Shown: piece by piece, positions 1-8,424 of the stretch | How positions within the stretch are numbered: the stretch's first letter is position 1 | Layout: each line of letters begins with the position of its first letter | NCBI GenBank assembly: GCA_030263285.1 | Contig: SZYB01000002.1 | Location: 1 to 64,000, forward strand | Source of the DNA: Bergeyella sp. | GTDB lineage: Bacteria; Bacteroidota; Bacteroidia; Flavobacteriales; Weeksellaceae | Reading direction: 5' to 3' | DNA: 64,000 nucleotides | The notes under the pieces: model-generated | What the model saw: the letters and a program-made list of their open reading frames with translations, nothing else | Told to the model about the DNA's origin: nothing | The model's database searches: none | Translations under genes and position numbers: made by a program

Positions 1-472
1 TACACGTAGATAGGTTTATCCCTGTACAAAAGAAGTTTACAAACCATAGGTCCTTCATCCTTCACGCGGGATGGCTGGATCAGGCTCTCACCCATTGTCC
101 AATATTCCTCACTGCTGCCTCCCGTAGGAGTCTGGTCCGTGTCTCAGTACCAGTGTGGGGGATCACCCTCTCAGGCCCCCTAAAGATCATCGACTTGGTG
201 AGCCGTTACCTCACCAACTATCTAATCTTGCGCGTGCCCATCTCTATCCACCGTAGTTTTCAATACCAATTGATGCCAATCTGTATATTATGGGGTATTA
301 ATCTCCCTTTCGGAAGGCTATCCCCCTGATAAAGGCAGGTTGCACACGTGTTACGCACCCGTACGCCGCTCTCATATGTCATTAGCAAGCTAATAACATA
401 ATCCCGCTCGACTTGCATGTGTTAGGCCTCCCGCTAGCGTTAATCCTGAGCCAGGATCAAACTCTCCATTGT
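1..472 (-). rRNA. rrs: 16S ribosomal RNA, 5' part (runs off the window edge)
   Basis: Read on the minus strand, the segment begins with the universal 16S start (AGAGTTTGATCCTGGCTCAG at about 465-446). It continues with AACGCTAGCGGGAGGCCTAA, the CTCCTACGGGAGGCAGCAGT site near 129-110 and the neighbouring conserved 5' domain. Only about 470 nt are present; the gene continues beyond position 1. The 5' end at about 472 is inferred from the usual distance to the AGAGTTTGAT box. Stretches such as GGCATCAATTGGTATTGAAA resemble Weeksellaceae 16S, recognised from memory. The 23S and 5S genes are not in the window. Confidence 0.97.
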
Positions 473-656
473 AAAATCTTAAAATTAAATCCGACCCCAA
501 GCCTCAAAAAAAATCTCTCCTCCCTTAATCGTCTTCAACGCCTTAGTCTCCTTTTTCTTGGTTGTATCTTTAATGTCAATGAACTCTATCGCTCCATTCG
601 CTAAAATCCCTCACCCAAAAACCCCTCGCCATCAACCATCCCAAGATTCGCGAATG

Positions 657-688
657 CAAATGTATAACCTTTTTTTAAACTATACAAA
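657..688 (-). promoter_or_regulatory. rRNA operon promoter, Bacteroidota type
   Basis: On the minus strand there is TTTG (688-685), a 20-nt spacer and TACATTTG (664-657). This is an exact match to the flavobacterial consensus TTTG-N17/23-TAnnTTTG. Transcription would start near 650, giving a leader of about 180 nt before the 16S 5' end. The -7 box and the base after it are repeated at rpsL and rplC. Confidence 0.85.
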
Positions 689-888
689 AAAAAATTAGAA
701 AAAACTAAATAAAAATAAATGCTAACACTTCGCTTTCCCAGTTTCGTAGTACATCTATCGTTTAGGGAGCACAAGTTTAAGCATTGTTTTCTAATTTACC
801 AAACAGGTAGAGGAAAGAGTCCGATTATTTTTAATAATAAAAATGATCAGCAGCAGAAAAAAATAGATAAAAACATGAAGGTCATTGA

Positions 889-912
889 GGAATTATTTTA
901 TAAAATAATTCC
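889..912. repeat. Perfect 24-bp AT-rich palindrome
   Basis: The two 12-nt arms, GGAATTATTTTA and TAAAATAATTCC, are exact reverse complements. The palindrome lies 23 nt past the stop codon of the rfbD-operon hypothetical gene, so it may act as a weak transcript end. No U-tract follows, and a protein-binding site is equally possible. Confidence 0.5.
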
Positions 913-934
913 AGAAAATTTGCATAAGACCTTT

Positions 935-1543
935 CTAACAGCACAAAATCCCCCGTTTTAAAAATAATCCCCCCCCACCCTTGTGATCTGCTTCCATTCC
1001 CGCGGATAAAACTTGAAAGTACTGAGCAGGCTGCCCCTCCTTGTAGTAAAGATGAACACTAGAGCCCAAAAACTTCCCTGTAGAAATATAACTTTCATTT
1101 TTCTGAGATATTCTTGCCCGTAAATAGCCATCCTCAGGGAGCTCAACTCTTTTTCCATCAATTACTATTTTTCGGGTTTTTCCAGAATTAAAAACATAAA
1201 ACACGTTATACTCCTCTGTAAAACCCTGCACAAAATAAAGCCGTAATACCTTCTTCAGACTCTGCGAAGACTGCCTCCCAAAAATATCTTTTGCCTCCAG
1301 GGAATAGGCATTTGCTCCAATGGATTTTGCCTTCTGGTAAAACTTTTGAAAAGCTTCCACTTCGTTTTCCAATGCACCATAAATTTCTATGCTTCCTAAA
1401 AAAACAGAAGAAGAGTCCTCCACAATTCTGTAAAGCCTCTTATCTCCATTGCTTTTCCCCCTCAACGACTGAGTAAGATGAAACTCTTGCCCAGAAAAAA
1501 AACTAACCACCACAAAAAAAAGCAACAACAAAAAAAATCTCAT
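935..1543 (-). CDS. Secreted hypothetical protein
   Basis: 202 residues with a clear N-terminal signal peptide (MRFFLLLLFFVVVSFFSGQ), so probably exported. The mature part has charged and aromatic segments but no family I recognise. Its ATG overlaps the stop of rfbD by four bases (ATGA), so it is translationally coupled as the last gene of the thioesterase-rfbD operon. Near the C-terminus the coding strand has a run of eight G (plus-strand C8 at 969-976) encoding GGG within KGGGGLF. A one-base slip would change only the last dozen residues. The short alternative ending in the other frame is also plausible, so the exact C-terminus is uncertain. Confidence 0.7.
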   Translation of the reverse strand: MRFFLLLLFFVVVSFFSGQEFHLTQSLRGKSNGDKRLYRIVEDSSSVFLGSIEIYGALENEVEAFQKFYQKAKSIGANAYSLEAKDIFGRQSSQSLKKVLRLYFVQGFTEEYNVFYVFNSGKTRKIVIDGKRVELPEDGYLRARISQKNESYISTGKFLGSSVHLYYKEGQPAQYFQVLSAGMEADHKGGGGLFLKRGILCC

Positions 1544-2421
1544 TCCCTAATATTAATGCCCAAACTCCTAACACATTCCTCCAAACTACGCTCCCAGCGT
1601 TTTATCTCAACACCATATTCCCGCTCTATTTTATCAAGTGCCAAAGTACTCCTCTTGGGTCTTTTTGCAGGGGTGGGATATGCTTCGGTAGCTATGGGAG
1701 AAAGCCTAACGCTCCTCCCACTAAGGTATAAAATTTTCTGGGCAAAATCAAACCAAGTGGTCTCCGGAGTGTTGGAGTAATGAAAAATCCCATACTTATG
1801 AATTTTTGCACCCATCATTTTAAAAATAGCTTCGGCAAGATCATTTGCATTAGTGGGCTGTCCAAATTGATCAGATACCACAGAAAGTTCTTTTTTTGTA
1901 TCAAAAAGACGAAGCATCGTCTTTACGAAGTTCTTTCCGAATTCAGAATAAAGCCAGGAAGTTCTTATCACGATCGTTTTAGGGTTTCCTCCCAGAGCAT
2001 ACTCTTCTCCTGCACACTTTGAACGACCATAAACCCCCAAAGGAGCAGTAAAATCATCCTCACCATAGGGGATGGAAGTATCTCCGTCGAAAACATAATC
2101 CGTAGAAATCTGAAAGAGAGCGGCACGTTGCTTCCTGCACTCTGTTGCAAGATTTTTTACCCCATAAGCATTGACAGCATAGGCCTTCTCTTCATTTTCT
2201 TCTGCCAAATCTACCGCCGTATAGGCAGAAGCATTGATACAAAAATGAACCCGACAAGAAGAAAAATACTCTTCCACAGCAGAAAAATTAGTAATATCCA
2301 ATTCCTTAGAAGACAAAAAATCGAAAGAAAAATACTCCTTGTATCTTTCCGAAGCCTTTTTAAGGCATTGTCCCAGTTGACCACCAGCACCCAAAACCAA
2401 AACTCTTTCTTTCTTTATCAT
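1540..2421 (-). CDS. rfbD: dTDP-4-dehydrorhamnose reductase
   Basis: 293 residues, the usual length for RmlD. It reduces dTDP-4-dehydro-L-rhamnose to dTDP-L-rhamnose, the last step in making this sugar donor for surface polysaccharide. The N-terminal Rossmann motif VLGAGGQLGQ binds NAD(P)H. STDYVFDG, the catalytic YGRSK (Tyr-x-x-x-Lys) and the RTSWLYSEFG block are all as expected. The C-terminus has the TPAKRPKRSTLAL signature of the family. It overlaps the upstream thioesterase gene and the downstream hypothetical gene by four bases each. rfbA, rfbB and rfbC are not in the window, so the rest of the pathway must be elsewhere. Confidence 0.93.
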   Translation of the reverse strand: MIKKERVLVLGAGGQLGQCLKKASERYKEYFSFDFLSSKELDITNFSAVEEYFSSCRVHFCINASAYTAVDLAEENEEKAYAVNAYGVKNLATECRKQRAALFQISTDYVFDGDTSIPYGEDDFTAPLGVYGRSKCAGEEYALGGNPKTIVIRTSWLYSEFGKNFVKTMLRLFDTKKELSVVSDQFGQPTNANDLAEAIFKMMGAKIHKYGIFHYSNTPETTWFDFAQKILYLSGRSVRLSPIATEAYPTPAKRPKRSTLALDKIEREYGVEIKRWERSLEECVRSLGINIRE

Positions 2422-2897
2422 GATTTATTCTGCTTTCGGAAATAAAGAACGCGATCGGAAAAACTTTTCTCCGAAATTTCCACTTTCGATCTTTCGAACA
2501 AAATTCTCACCTCTTGCGGATGAACAGCACTTTTACGGGTAATAACATCAAAGCAAATAACCGTAACCCAAAGGATAGCATACACAATGTTCCCCTCCAA
2601 ATTTTTCATCTGGATTTCTACTTTTGCAAGTCTATCCGTAATCTCTATAGTTTTACTGGTTATCTTCACTTTCTGGTTCACCAGCACCTCTTTTAGATAG
2701 GCAATGTTATTTTCTACCGCAATCCATGTACGCCCTGTTTTTTTCATGAACTCTTCATACGTAAACCCATAATAAGACTCCACGTGATCTTCTCTAGCAT
2801 TGAGCATATATTCTAGATACTTCACGTTATTTAAATGTCCCACAGGATCACAGTCACCAAACCGGACCTTCATTACAGAAGAAATTTCTTTTTCCAT
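2418..2897 (-). CDS. Acyl-CoA thioesterase family protein (hotdog fold)
   Basis: 159 residues. The N-terminal FGDCDPVGHLNNVKYLEYM matches the 4-hydroxybenzoyl-CoA thioesterase/YbgC-type hotdog signature, with the Asp-x-x-x-His-x-N pattern of that active site. Such proteins hydrolyse acyl-CoA or acyl-ACP thioesters; the substrate here cannot be read from sequence. It is the first gene of a tight operon with rfbD (ATGA overlap). It lies just after the terminator at 2911-2940, so it probably has its own promoter, although no convincing TAnnTTTG was seen between that terminator and the start. Confidence 0.85.
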   Translation of the reverse strand: MEKEISSVMKVRFGDCDPVGHLNNVKYLEYMLNAREDHVESYYGFTYEEFMKKTGRTWIAVENNIAYLKEVLVNQKVKITSKTIEITDRLAKVEIQMKNLEGNIVYAILWVTVICFDVITRKSAVHPQEVRILFERSKVEISEKSFSDRVLYFRKQNKS

Positions 2898-2910
2898 AGG
2901 AGCAAAAGTA

Positions 2911-2940
2911 AAAAACCTCCCTTACAGGGAAGGCTTTTTT
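2911..2940 (-). terminator. Rho-independent terminator after ompH pair
   Basis: The minus-strand transcript would read CCTTCCCT-GTA-AGGGAGG followed by five T. This is a 7-bp stem (one T-G wobble) with a 3-nt loop. It closes the uppS-bamA-ompH-ompH transcription unit. The A-run on the other side could give some activity in the opposite direction. Confidence 0.75.
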
Positions 2941-2961
2941 ATCTGGATACTTAATTTCAGC

Positions 2962-3462
2962 CTAGAGACCAAGTTCTTTTTTTACTGCTGCCGTGGCATC
3001 AGGACCGTTTTTATAGATAAGTACGGGCGAGCTTGCATCTAAAATATAATCCCATCCGTTTGCTTTTGCAGCTCTAGTTACTGCATCATTAAATTTTTTT
3101 TCGATCGGAGCGTATTCCACCTGCGTTTTTTCGGCAACATCCTTCTGAGCAGCAGAAATAAACTGCTGAATCTGCTCAGATAATTTCTGTAGTTCATTTG
3201 ACCTCTGCTCATTTACCTGTTGAGTTTGGGTGGCTGCCTCCTTCTGATATTTCTGCATAAGAGCCTCAGCTTCTTTCTTTTTTTTCTCAATTTCTGCGCC
3301 CTTTAACTTGGAAAAGGCCTCCAATTTTTCGTCAATCTTTTTCTTCTCCGGCATCATATTCAGAATAGTGTTCACATCCAGTGTCGCCACTTTCTGAGCC
3401 TTATTCATTGAAGAAAACGCAAACACCAACACCGCCCCTAATAATACACTTAAATTTTTCAT
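2962..3462 (-). CDS. OmpH/Skp family periplasmic chaperone (second copy)
   Basis: 166 residues. A signal peptide (MKNLSVLLGAVLVFAFSS) is followed by the OmpH core: KVATLDVNTILNMMPEKKKI, a long Lys/Glu/Gln-rich coiled coil at about residues 45-120, then the C-terminal VTRAAKANGWDYILDASSPV block. Skp-type proteins hold unfolded outer-membrane proteins in the periplasm and deliver them to BamA. It is last in the bamA cluster and is followed by a terminator. It pairs with the related gene just upstream; tandem ompH copies after bamA are usual in Bacteroidota. Confidence 0.92.
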   Translation of the reverse strand: MKNLSVLLGAVLVFAFSSMNKAQKVATLDVNTILNMMPEKKKIDEKLEAFSKLKGAEIEKKKKEAEALMQKYQKEAATQTQQVNEQRSNELQKLSEQIQQFISAAQKDVAEKTQVEYAPIEKKFNDAVTRAAKANGWDYILDASSPVLIYKNGPDATAAVKKELGL

Positions 3463-3542
3463 AATATATTTAAAAAGTTAATTTATTTCTCTATTTGCCT
3501 ACAAGACTCAAGGGCAAACCTTCCGCAATCTACAAAAATTAC

Positions 3543-4061
3543 CTAATCTTTTTGCACTTTTGTGAGAATATCCAGCACTTTATCTGTATAATCATACTTG
3601 CGATCCAAAAATAAAACACTAACGTTATTGCTTTTATCAAGAACTATACCCAAACCATTTTTTTGTACCATGGTCTTTACTGCGTTCCATATCCGATCCT
3701 GAAACGGCTTGGTAAGTCCAGAACGCAATTTCATTACTTCCCCAGAACTCCCAAATTTTTCGTTAATAAATTTCCTTATCTCTGCACTCATTTCGTCAAG
3801 CACGGCCTCCCTTTCTCTTATCTGATTGCCTACCAGTAATACCTTCTCCGCCTCAAAAGCGGATTTTTTGGATTCATAGGCTTCCTGCATTTCCTGTATC
3901 TTTTTTTCCCAAGCACCTATTTGTGCCGCCAGTCTTTTTTCTGCTTCTCTATACTGCGGAAGTTTTTCCAAAATATAATTGGTGTCCACCACCCCTATCT
4001 TCTGAGAAAAAAACAATGATGAGGAAACAAAAAAGAAAAAAAGAATTCGAATATTTTTCAT
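3543..4061 (-). CDS. OmpH/Skp family periplasmic chaperone (first copy)
   Basis: 172 residues from the ATG at 4061; the longer frame begins with TTG and is less likely. A signal peptide (MKNIRILFFFFVSSSLFFS) precedes KIGVVDTNYILEKLPQYREA, a coiled coil over about residues 45-115, and the C-terminal VQKNGLGIVLDKSNNVSVLF strand. It starts 12 bases after the bamA stop and is likely cotranscribed. Its role is holding outer-membrane proteins for BamA, by family membership. Confidence 0.92.
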   Translation of the reverse strand: MKNIRILFFFFVSSSLFFSQKIGVVDTNYILEKLPQYREAEKRLAAQIGAWEKKIQEMQEAYESKKSAFEAEKVLLVGNQIREREAVLDEMSAEIRKFINEKFGSSGEVMKLRSGLTKPFQDRIWNAVKTMVQKNGLGIVLDKSNNVSVLFLDRKYDYTDKVLDILTKVQKD

Positions 4062-4073
4062 AACCCACAAAAA

Positions 4074-6674
4074 TTAGAGCTGCTGATTCATCAAGAAATG
4101 AGACTTCCATCCTGAAGGCTGAGAAGAACCAAGAGGACTATCAAAACCATAGGCAAAATCGAATCCGATAAGTCCAAAGGCCCCCATATACACTCTAATG
4201 CCTATTCCCGCAGATCTTTTTAGCTGAAAAGGATTGAAGTTTCCCCAACTATTCCACACATTACCCGCCTCCAGAAAGGTTAATGCAAAAATTTTTGCTG
4301 TCTGATTCATAGAAATAGGATATCGGAGTTCCAGAGCATATCTGCTGTATATAGTCCCTCCCCCATAAGGGGTAATATCATCTCGACTATTCTGTGTATA
4401 TCCTTCTGTAGAAGCATTTTCATACCCTCTGAGAGGGATAAGTTCTCTCCCATCAAACCTCCCATTAAAAAGTCCAACCCCTCCCATATAAAACCTTTCA
4501 AAAGGAGGCGCTCCTATCGCTTTGTTGTAACCATCCATAAAACCCGCCTCCGCAAGAGCCCTTAAAACAAGTTTGCCAATTACCGAATTGTACGTTTCTG
4601 CTTTAAATTTGAGCTTGTAATACTCCATCCATTTGTATTTTTCTGTGGCACTCATCGTGGAGTAATCTCTGCCATTGAACAAAGAATAAGGCAAAGTAAA
4701 CTTTAAAGACAGATCTACATTTGACCCTTGTGTAGGAAATATAGGATCAAAACCTGCAGAACTCCTACTAAGTCCTAGAGTAAAAGAAAAATTATTCACG
4801 ACACCATTCGTTTCCGTATTGCCCCCAAATGGAAGAGCGTAGTTATTGAAATCATATCTCTGCATCTGTACCCCGGTGTAGAGGGAAAACCAGTCATCAG
4901 GCCAAGTAAGTCGCCTGGTAAGACCCAAATTGGCAGAAAAAATATTCAATCTCCCCGTGCTTCCGTCTCTGTTGTCATACCTCACCATGGAATAATTGGT
5001 GCCCGCAGAAAGTGCAGATGGTCTTTTCTTGAAAAACCAAGGCTCCACAAAGGATATTGCATAATTCTGAAAATACCGCCCTGCCTGCGCGGTAATAGAA
5101 AAGGTTTGTCCATCTCCCTGCGGAACAGGCTTAAAGTCCTTAAACCTCAAAAAATTTCTGAGAGAAAAATTATTGAACGTGAGTCCCAAAGTGCCAATAA
5201 AGGAATTTCCGCCATAACCTGCTTGAAGCTGTACTTGAGAAGAACCTTTCTCCACCAAACTCCAGTGTATATTCACCGTGTTGTCTTGCGGGTTCGGTGT
5301 GATGTTTTGCCCCACTTGCTGAGGATCAAAAAACTGCATCCCCGCAAGGGTGAAATAAGTCTTCTTTATGTCTGATTTTGAAAATAAATCCCCCGGTTTT
5401 GTATACAAAGACCTAAGAATAACATGATCGTGCGTGGTGGTATTTCCCGACCATGTGACTCTGTTCCATGTGGCCTTTTCTCCCTCACTGATTCTCACTT
5501 CTAGATTGATAGAATCTCCAGAGACAGATTTTTCTACAGAAGACACCTGAGAGAAAAGATATCCGTTATTCAGATAAAGAGACTTGATGTCGGAATCATC
5601 CTCCTTTCCGCCTTCTTCCCCTACTTTTTTATGAAACCCTACTGCATCATAAACATCTCCTTTCTTGTATCCTAAAATTTTTGCTAAAACCTCAGTGGAA
5701 AAACTGGAGTTTCCTAAAAACTGTATATCCCCTATATAGTATTTTTTACCCTCTTTTAATTCTAATGTTATCTCATAATTGTTCTTGTGATTTCTCCATA
5801 CGGAATCCGACACGATCACTGCATCCCGAAAACCCAGAGACTGATAGTAAGAAATAAGATTTTTTTTGTCCTCCTCATATTTATCTTTTATGAATCTTGA
5901 AGGTTTCAAAAGACCGCCGAGTCTTATTCCCTTTACTTTTGTGTTTTTAAATGCCCTATTTCTGAGTCTCTTTGAAGAAACATGATCATTTCCCAAAAAC
6001 TCAATAGAAGCAATTTTAATTCTTTTGCCTTTATCCACCTCAATGGTCCAGTCTACCTGGTCTGTACCGGATTTTCCTTCCGAACTTCTAATAATGACAC
6101 TGGCATCAGAAAAACCTTTCTTGATGTACTCCTGCGGAATTTTGTTTTGTAGAGTGGCAAGTAAATTATTGGTTATTTTTTTGCCCGGCTTTAAACCAAA
6201 ATCTTTTAGTATTTTTTCTCGCTTCGACTTACGCATTCCTTTCCCAATAATTTTTACCTCTCCTAATTCCTTTAGGTCGTGCAAATTAAAACTTAAAACG
6301 ATTTGATTCCCTTCCAAACTTTCTACATATACCTCCACCTCAGAAAAATTTTCTGATTCCCAAAGTTTTTTTATCGCATCGCTAATTCTCTGCCCCGGAA
6401 CCTCTATGAACTCGTTTCTCTCAAGCCCTGTAAACCTGAGAATCTGATCAGAACCATATTTTTTAACGCCCTTTACCAAAACATCTTTAAGGATATACCC
6501 CCTGTTATCATTCCCCGTAATCAACGAGTCTTTGACCGGTCCGGACGACACTTGTGCAGAAAACTGAGAAAAAAAGAAAAAAACTACGACACCAAAAAAA
6601 TTAAATCTCATTCTATACCTTATGTAATCCCTGTCTATATTAGCCTTTATCTTCCACTGTTTATACGAATTCAT
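4074..6674 (-). CDS. bamA: Outer membrane protein assembly factor BamA
   Basis: 866 residues. BamA inserts beta-barrel proteins into the outer membrane. After a signal peptide come POTRA-type repeats over about residues 55-440 (VKGVKKYGSDQILRFTGL, IEFLGNDHVSSKRLRNRAFK, IQFLGNSSFSTEVLAKILGY, VTWSGNTTTHDHVILRSLYT). A 16-strand barrel domain follows to the end, with GGVGLFNGRFDGRELIPLRGY in the conserved L6-type region. The ATG at 6674 overlaps the uppS stop (ATGA). The signal peptide begins at Met22 (6611), so that ATG is a real alternative start. The gene sits between uppS and ompH as usual in the phylum. The last residue is Leu rather than Phe. Confidence 0.95.
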   Translation of the reverse strand: MNSYKQWKIKANIDRDYIRYRMRFNFFGVVVFFFFSQFSAQVSSGPVKDSLITGNDNRGYILKDVLVKGVKKYGSDQILRFTGLERNEFIEVPGQRISDAIKKLWESENFSEVEVYVESLEGNQIVLSFNLHDLKELGEVKIIGKGMRKSKREKILKDFGLKPGKKITNNLLATLQNKIPQEYIKKGFSDASVIIRSSEGKSGTDQVDWTIEVDKGKRIKIASIEFLGNDHVSSKRLRNRAFKNTKVKGIRLGGLLKPSRFIKDKYEEDKKNLISYYQSLGFRDAVIVSDSVWRNHKNNYEITLELKEGKKYYIGDIQFLGNSSFSTEVLAKILGYKKGDVYDAVGFHKKVGEEGGKEDDSDIKSLYLNNGYLFSQVSSVEKSVSGDSINLEVRISEGEKATWNRVTWSGNTTTHDHVILRSLYTKPGDLFSKSDIKKTYFTLAGMQFFDPQQVGQNITPNPQDNTVNIHWSLVEKGSSQVQLQAGYGGNSFIGTLGLTFNNFSLRNFLRFKDFKPVPQGDGQTFSITAQAGRYFQNYAISFVEPWFFKKRPSALSAGTNYSMVRYDNRDGSTGRLNIFSANLGLTRRLTWPDDWFSLYTGVQMQRYDFNNYALPFGGNTETNGVVNNFSFTLGLSRSSAGFDPIFPTQGSNVDLSLKFTLPYSLFNGRDYSTMSATEKYKWMEYYKLKFKAETYNSVIGKLVLRALAEAGFMDGYNKAIGAPPFERFYMGGVGLFNGRFDGRELIPLRGYENASTEGYTQNSRDDITPYGGGTIYSRYALELRYPISMNQTAKIFALTFLEAGNVWNSWGNFNPFQLKRSAGIGIRVYMGAFGLIGFDFAYGFDSPLGSSQPSGWKSHFLMNQQL

Positions 6675-7414
6675 TTGAGCTGCTCGCTTGTTTTACCAAA
6701 ACGCCGCTCTTTGCCTTGGTAATTGACAATACACTTGAAAAAATCTTCTTTTGTAAAATCTGGCCACAGAACATTCAAAAACTGGAGTTCAGAATACGCC
6801 AACTGCCAAAGTAAAAAATTACTAATCCTTACCTCTCCGCTGGTGCGAATAAGTAAATCCACAGGAGGAATTTTTTTTGTATAAAGATGATCTTCAAAAA
6901 CTTTTTCGTCAATCTCTTCAATTTTTAATTCTCCGGTTTTTACCTTGTGCGAAATCTGCCTAGTTGCTTCCAAAATCTCTTTGTGAGAGCCATAATTCAG
7001 CGCCAATATGAGATTACCGTTTTTGTGATGTTCTGTCAAATCCATCATATGGATAAGTTGATCCCTAACAAAATGGGGCAACTTTTCTATTTCGCCTATT
7101 GCATGAATTCTGAGCTTTTTCCGGAATATCTCCTCTGCTTCACTGATGAGAGTTTCAGATAAGAGCCTCATCAGAGTCTCCACTTCACCTGTAGGTCTCT
7201 TCCAGTTCTCAGAAGAAAAAGTATACAGCGTGAGAAACTCCACTCCTATTTCATTGGAGGCACTAATGGCGTTACGTACCGCCCGGATAGCATTTCTGTG
7301 TCCGTAAGTACGTTCCTTCCCTTTGCTTTTTGCCCAGCGCCCATTGCCATCCATAATAATCGCCACGTGGCGAGGGAGCTTTTCCCTATCTATCTTATTT
7401 TTATAAAAATCCAT
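6671..7414 (-). CDS. uppS: Isoprenyl transferase (undecaprenyl diphosphate synthase)
   Basis: 247 residues, standard length. It condenses isopentenyl diphosphate onto farnesyl diphosphate to make the C55 lipid carrier used for peptidoglycan and for the polysaccharide genes nearby. Visible signatures are HVAIIMDGNGRWAKSKG (catalytic Asp and pyrophosphate site), TLYTFSSENWKRP, LNYGSHKEI, and the C-terminal DLLIRTSGEVRISNFLLWQ and WPDF. It overlaps bamA by four bases and follows the DUF6089 gene by 12 bases. Confidence 0.96.
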   Translation of the reverse strand: MDFYKNKIDREKLPRHVAIIMDGNGRWAKSKGKERTYGHRNAIRAVRNAISASNEIGVEFLTLYTFSSENWKRPTGEVETLMRLLSETLISEAEEIFRKKLRIHAIGEIEKLPHFVRDQLIHMMDLTEHHKNGNLILALNYGSHKEILEATRQISHKVKTGELKIEEIDEKVFEDHLYTKKIPPVDLLIRTSGEVRISNFLLWQLAYSELQFLNVLWPDFTKEDFFKCIVNYQGKERRFGKTSEQLK

Positions 7415-7426
7415 CGCATCTAGTAG

Positions 7427-8371
7427 CTAATCACAATAACAAGGAGGCCTGCCAAAGGAATACGTAAGGATAAGAGTAAAACTGTTAACCCAATCCTTGG
7501 AGTTAACATTCCCTATTTTTCTTTTCTCCAGGTATTCTTTTGCTCTTTTCTGTGCGATATTTTTGTAAGGTTCTTGATTAAGAAAAGAACGATCATTACC
7601 GGGTTGCAAAATATCTTTACTGTAGGTATGCCTCACATTCTTTTCGTCCACTACACTATAATCTACCGCATTGGAGAAAGTGGGACGAAACATAAACTCT
7701 CCGGAAAGTGCCCAATTCTGATTAAACTTGTACTTCAAGCCAATACCGAAAGGAATTGCCATGGTAAAGTTTCTGGTCTTTTTGTACACTGCCGTAGTGA
7801 GAAAGTTTTCTGGATTATCTGCAGTAGGGGCAACAGGTAAGTTGTCCGCATCCCTATAAAAATCATTATTAAAAAAAAGACTATTGGACTGAACAGAGAG
7901 TCCACTTATCCCACCAAAAATATAAGGACTAAGCATAGACTTCTGTTCGTTGTTTACCGGAAAAAAGTTGTACTCAAAAATCAAGCTCCCCTCATAGATA
8001 AAATTTGATCCCCACAGTCTCCTATTGCGTCTATAATCCTCCTTCGCAAAATTATCCTCAAACAACACATTATTTATCCCAAAATCGAACCTCAATGTTT
8101 GATAAGGATTAAAATTAAATCGGTACAAAATCCCCGCATATACGGGAATCTCCAGACGATAGAGTTTTTTTATACTGTACCGTTGAAAAATGAAATTACT
8201 GTTACCTATGTCCCCAACAAGACTACTTCCCCCCACACGTACCCCCAACTCATGTCTCTGAGCAAACAAACATACCGGGAAAACAACAAAAACCACAAGT
8301 GTCCGGACAATCTTTCCGAATACCTCTCCTATAAATCTCAATGGATCCAAATTTGTGCAAATATAAAACAT
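7427..8371 (-). CDS. DUF6089-type outer membrane beta-barrel protein
   Basis: Up to 314 residues. A hydrophobic export segment (IVRTLVVFVVFPVCLFAQ) is followed by HELGVRVGGSSLVGDIGN and alternating short strands ending in NSFTLILTYSFGRPPCYC. This is the layout of the flavobacterial DUF6089 proteins commonly found before uppS; the function is unknown. The start is doubtful. The only upstream ATG is at 8371, but a TATATTTG box lies inside the first codons (8365-8358). If that promoter is used, translation must start later, perhaps at the TTG near 8350. Confidence 0.8.
   Translation of the reverse strand: MFYICTNLDPLRFIGEVFGKIVRTLVVFVVFPVCLFAQRHELGVRVGGSSLVGDIGNSNFIFQRYSIKKLYRLEIPVYAGILYRFNFNPYQTLRFDFGINNVLFEDNFAKEDYRRNRRLWGSNFIYEGSLIFEYNFFPVNNEQKSMLSPYIFGGISGLSVQSNSLFFNNDFYRDADNLPVAPTADNPENFLTTAVYKKTRNFTMAIPFGIGLKYKFNQNWALSGEFMFRPTFSNAVDYSVVDEKNVRHTYSKDILQPGNDRSFLNQEPYKNIAQKRAKEYLEKRKIGNVNSKDWVNSFTLILTYSFGRPPCYCD
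8358..8365 (-). promoter_or_regulatory. Possible -7 box for the DUF6089-uppS-bamA unit
   Basis: TATATTTG on the minus strand fits TAnnTTTG. No TTTG was found 17-23 bases upstream. It lies within the first codons of the longest reading frame, so it bears on the start choice. Confidence 0.35.
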
Positions 8372-8424
8372 TTTTGTCTTAACCGATAGAGAGATAAACT
8401 GTTAAAAAATCCATTAGAAAAAAC

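Larger units (their letters stand above)
473..934. other. rRNA leader and upstream intergenic region
   Basis: The segment holds the rRNA leader (473 to about 650), the promoter at 657-688 and an AT-rich stretch up to the end of the next gene. Open frames here (for example plus-strand 719-961) show no recognisable protein features and are not called. A perfect 24-bp palindrome lies at 889-912, just downstream of the stop of the minus-strand gene that ends at 935. It could fold in RNA as a 10-bp stem with a TATA loop, but no T-run follows it. Confidence 0.6.

Noticed and set aside
719-961. 80-residue open frame upstream of the 16S gene
   Set aside because: No recognisable motif or neighbour link; it runs over the AT-rich intergenic part and the palindrome, and looks like chance.
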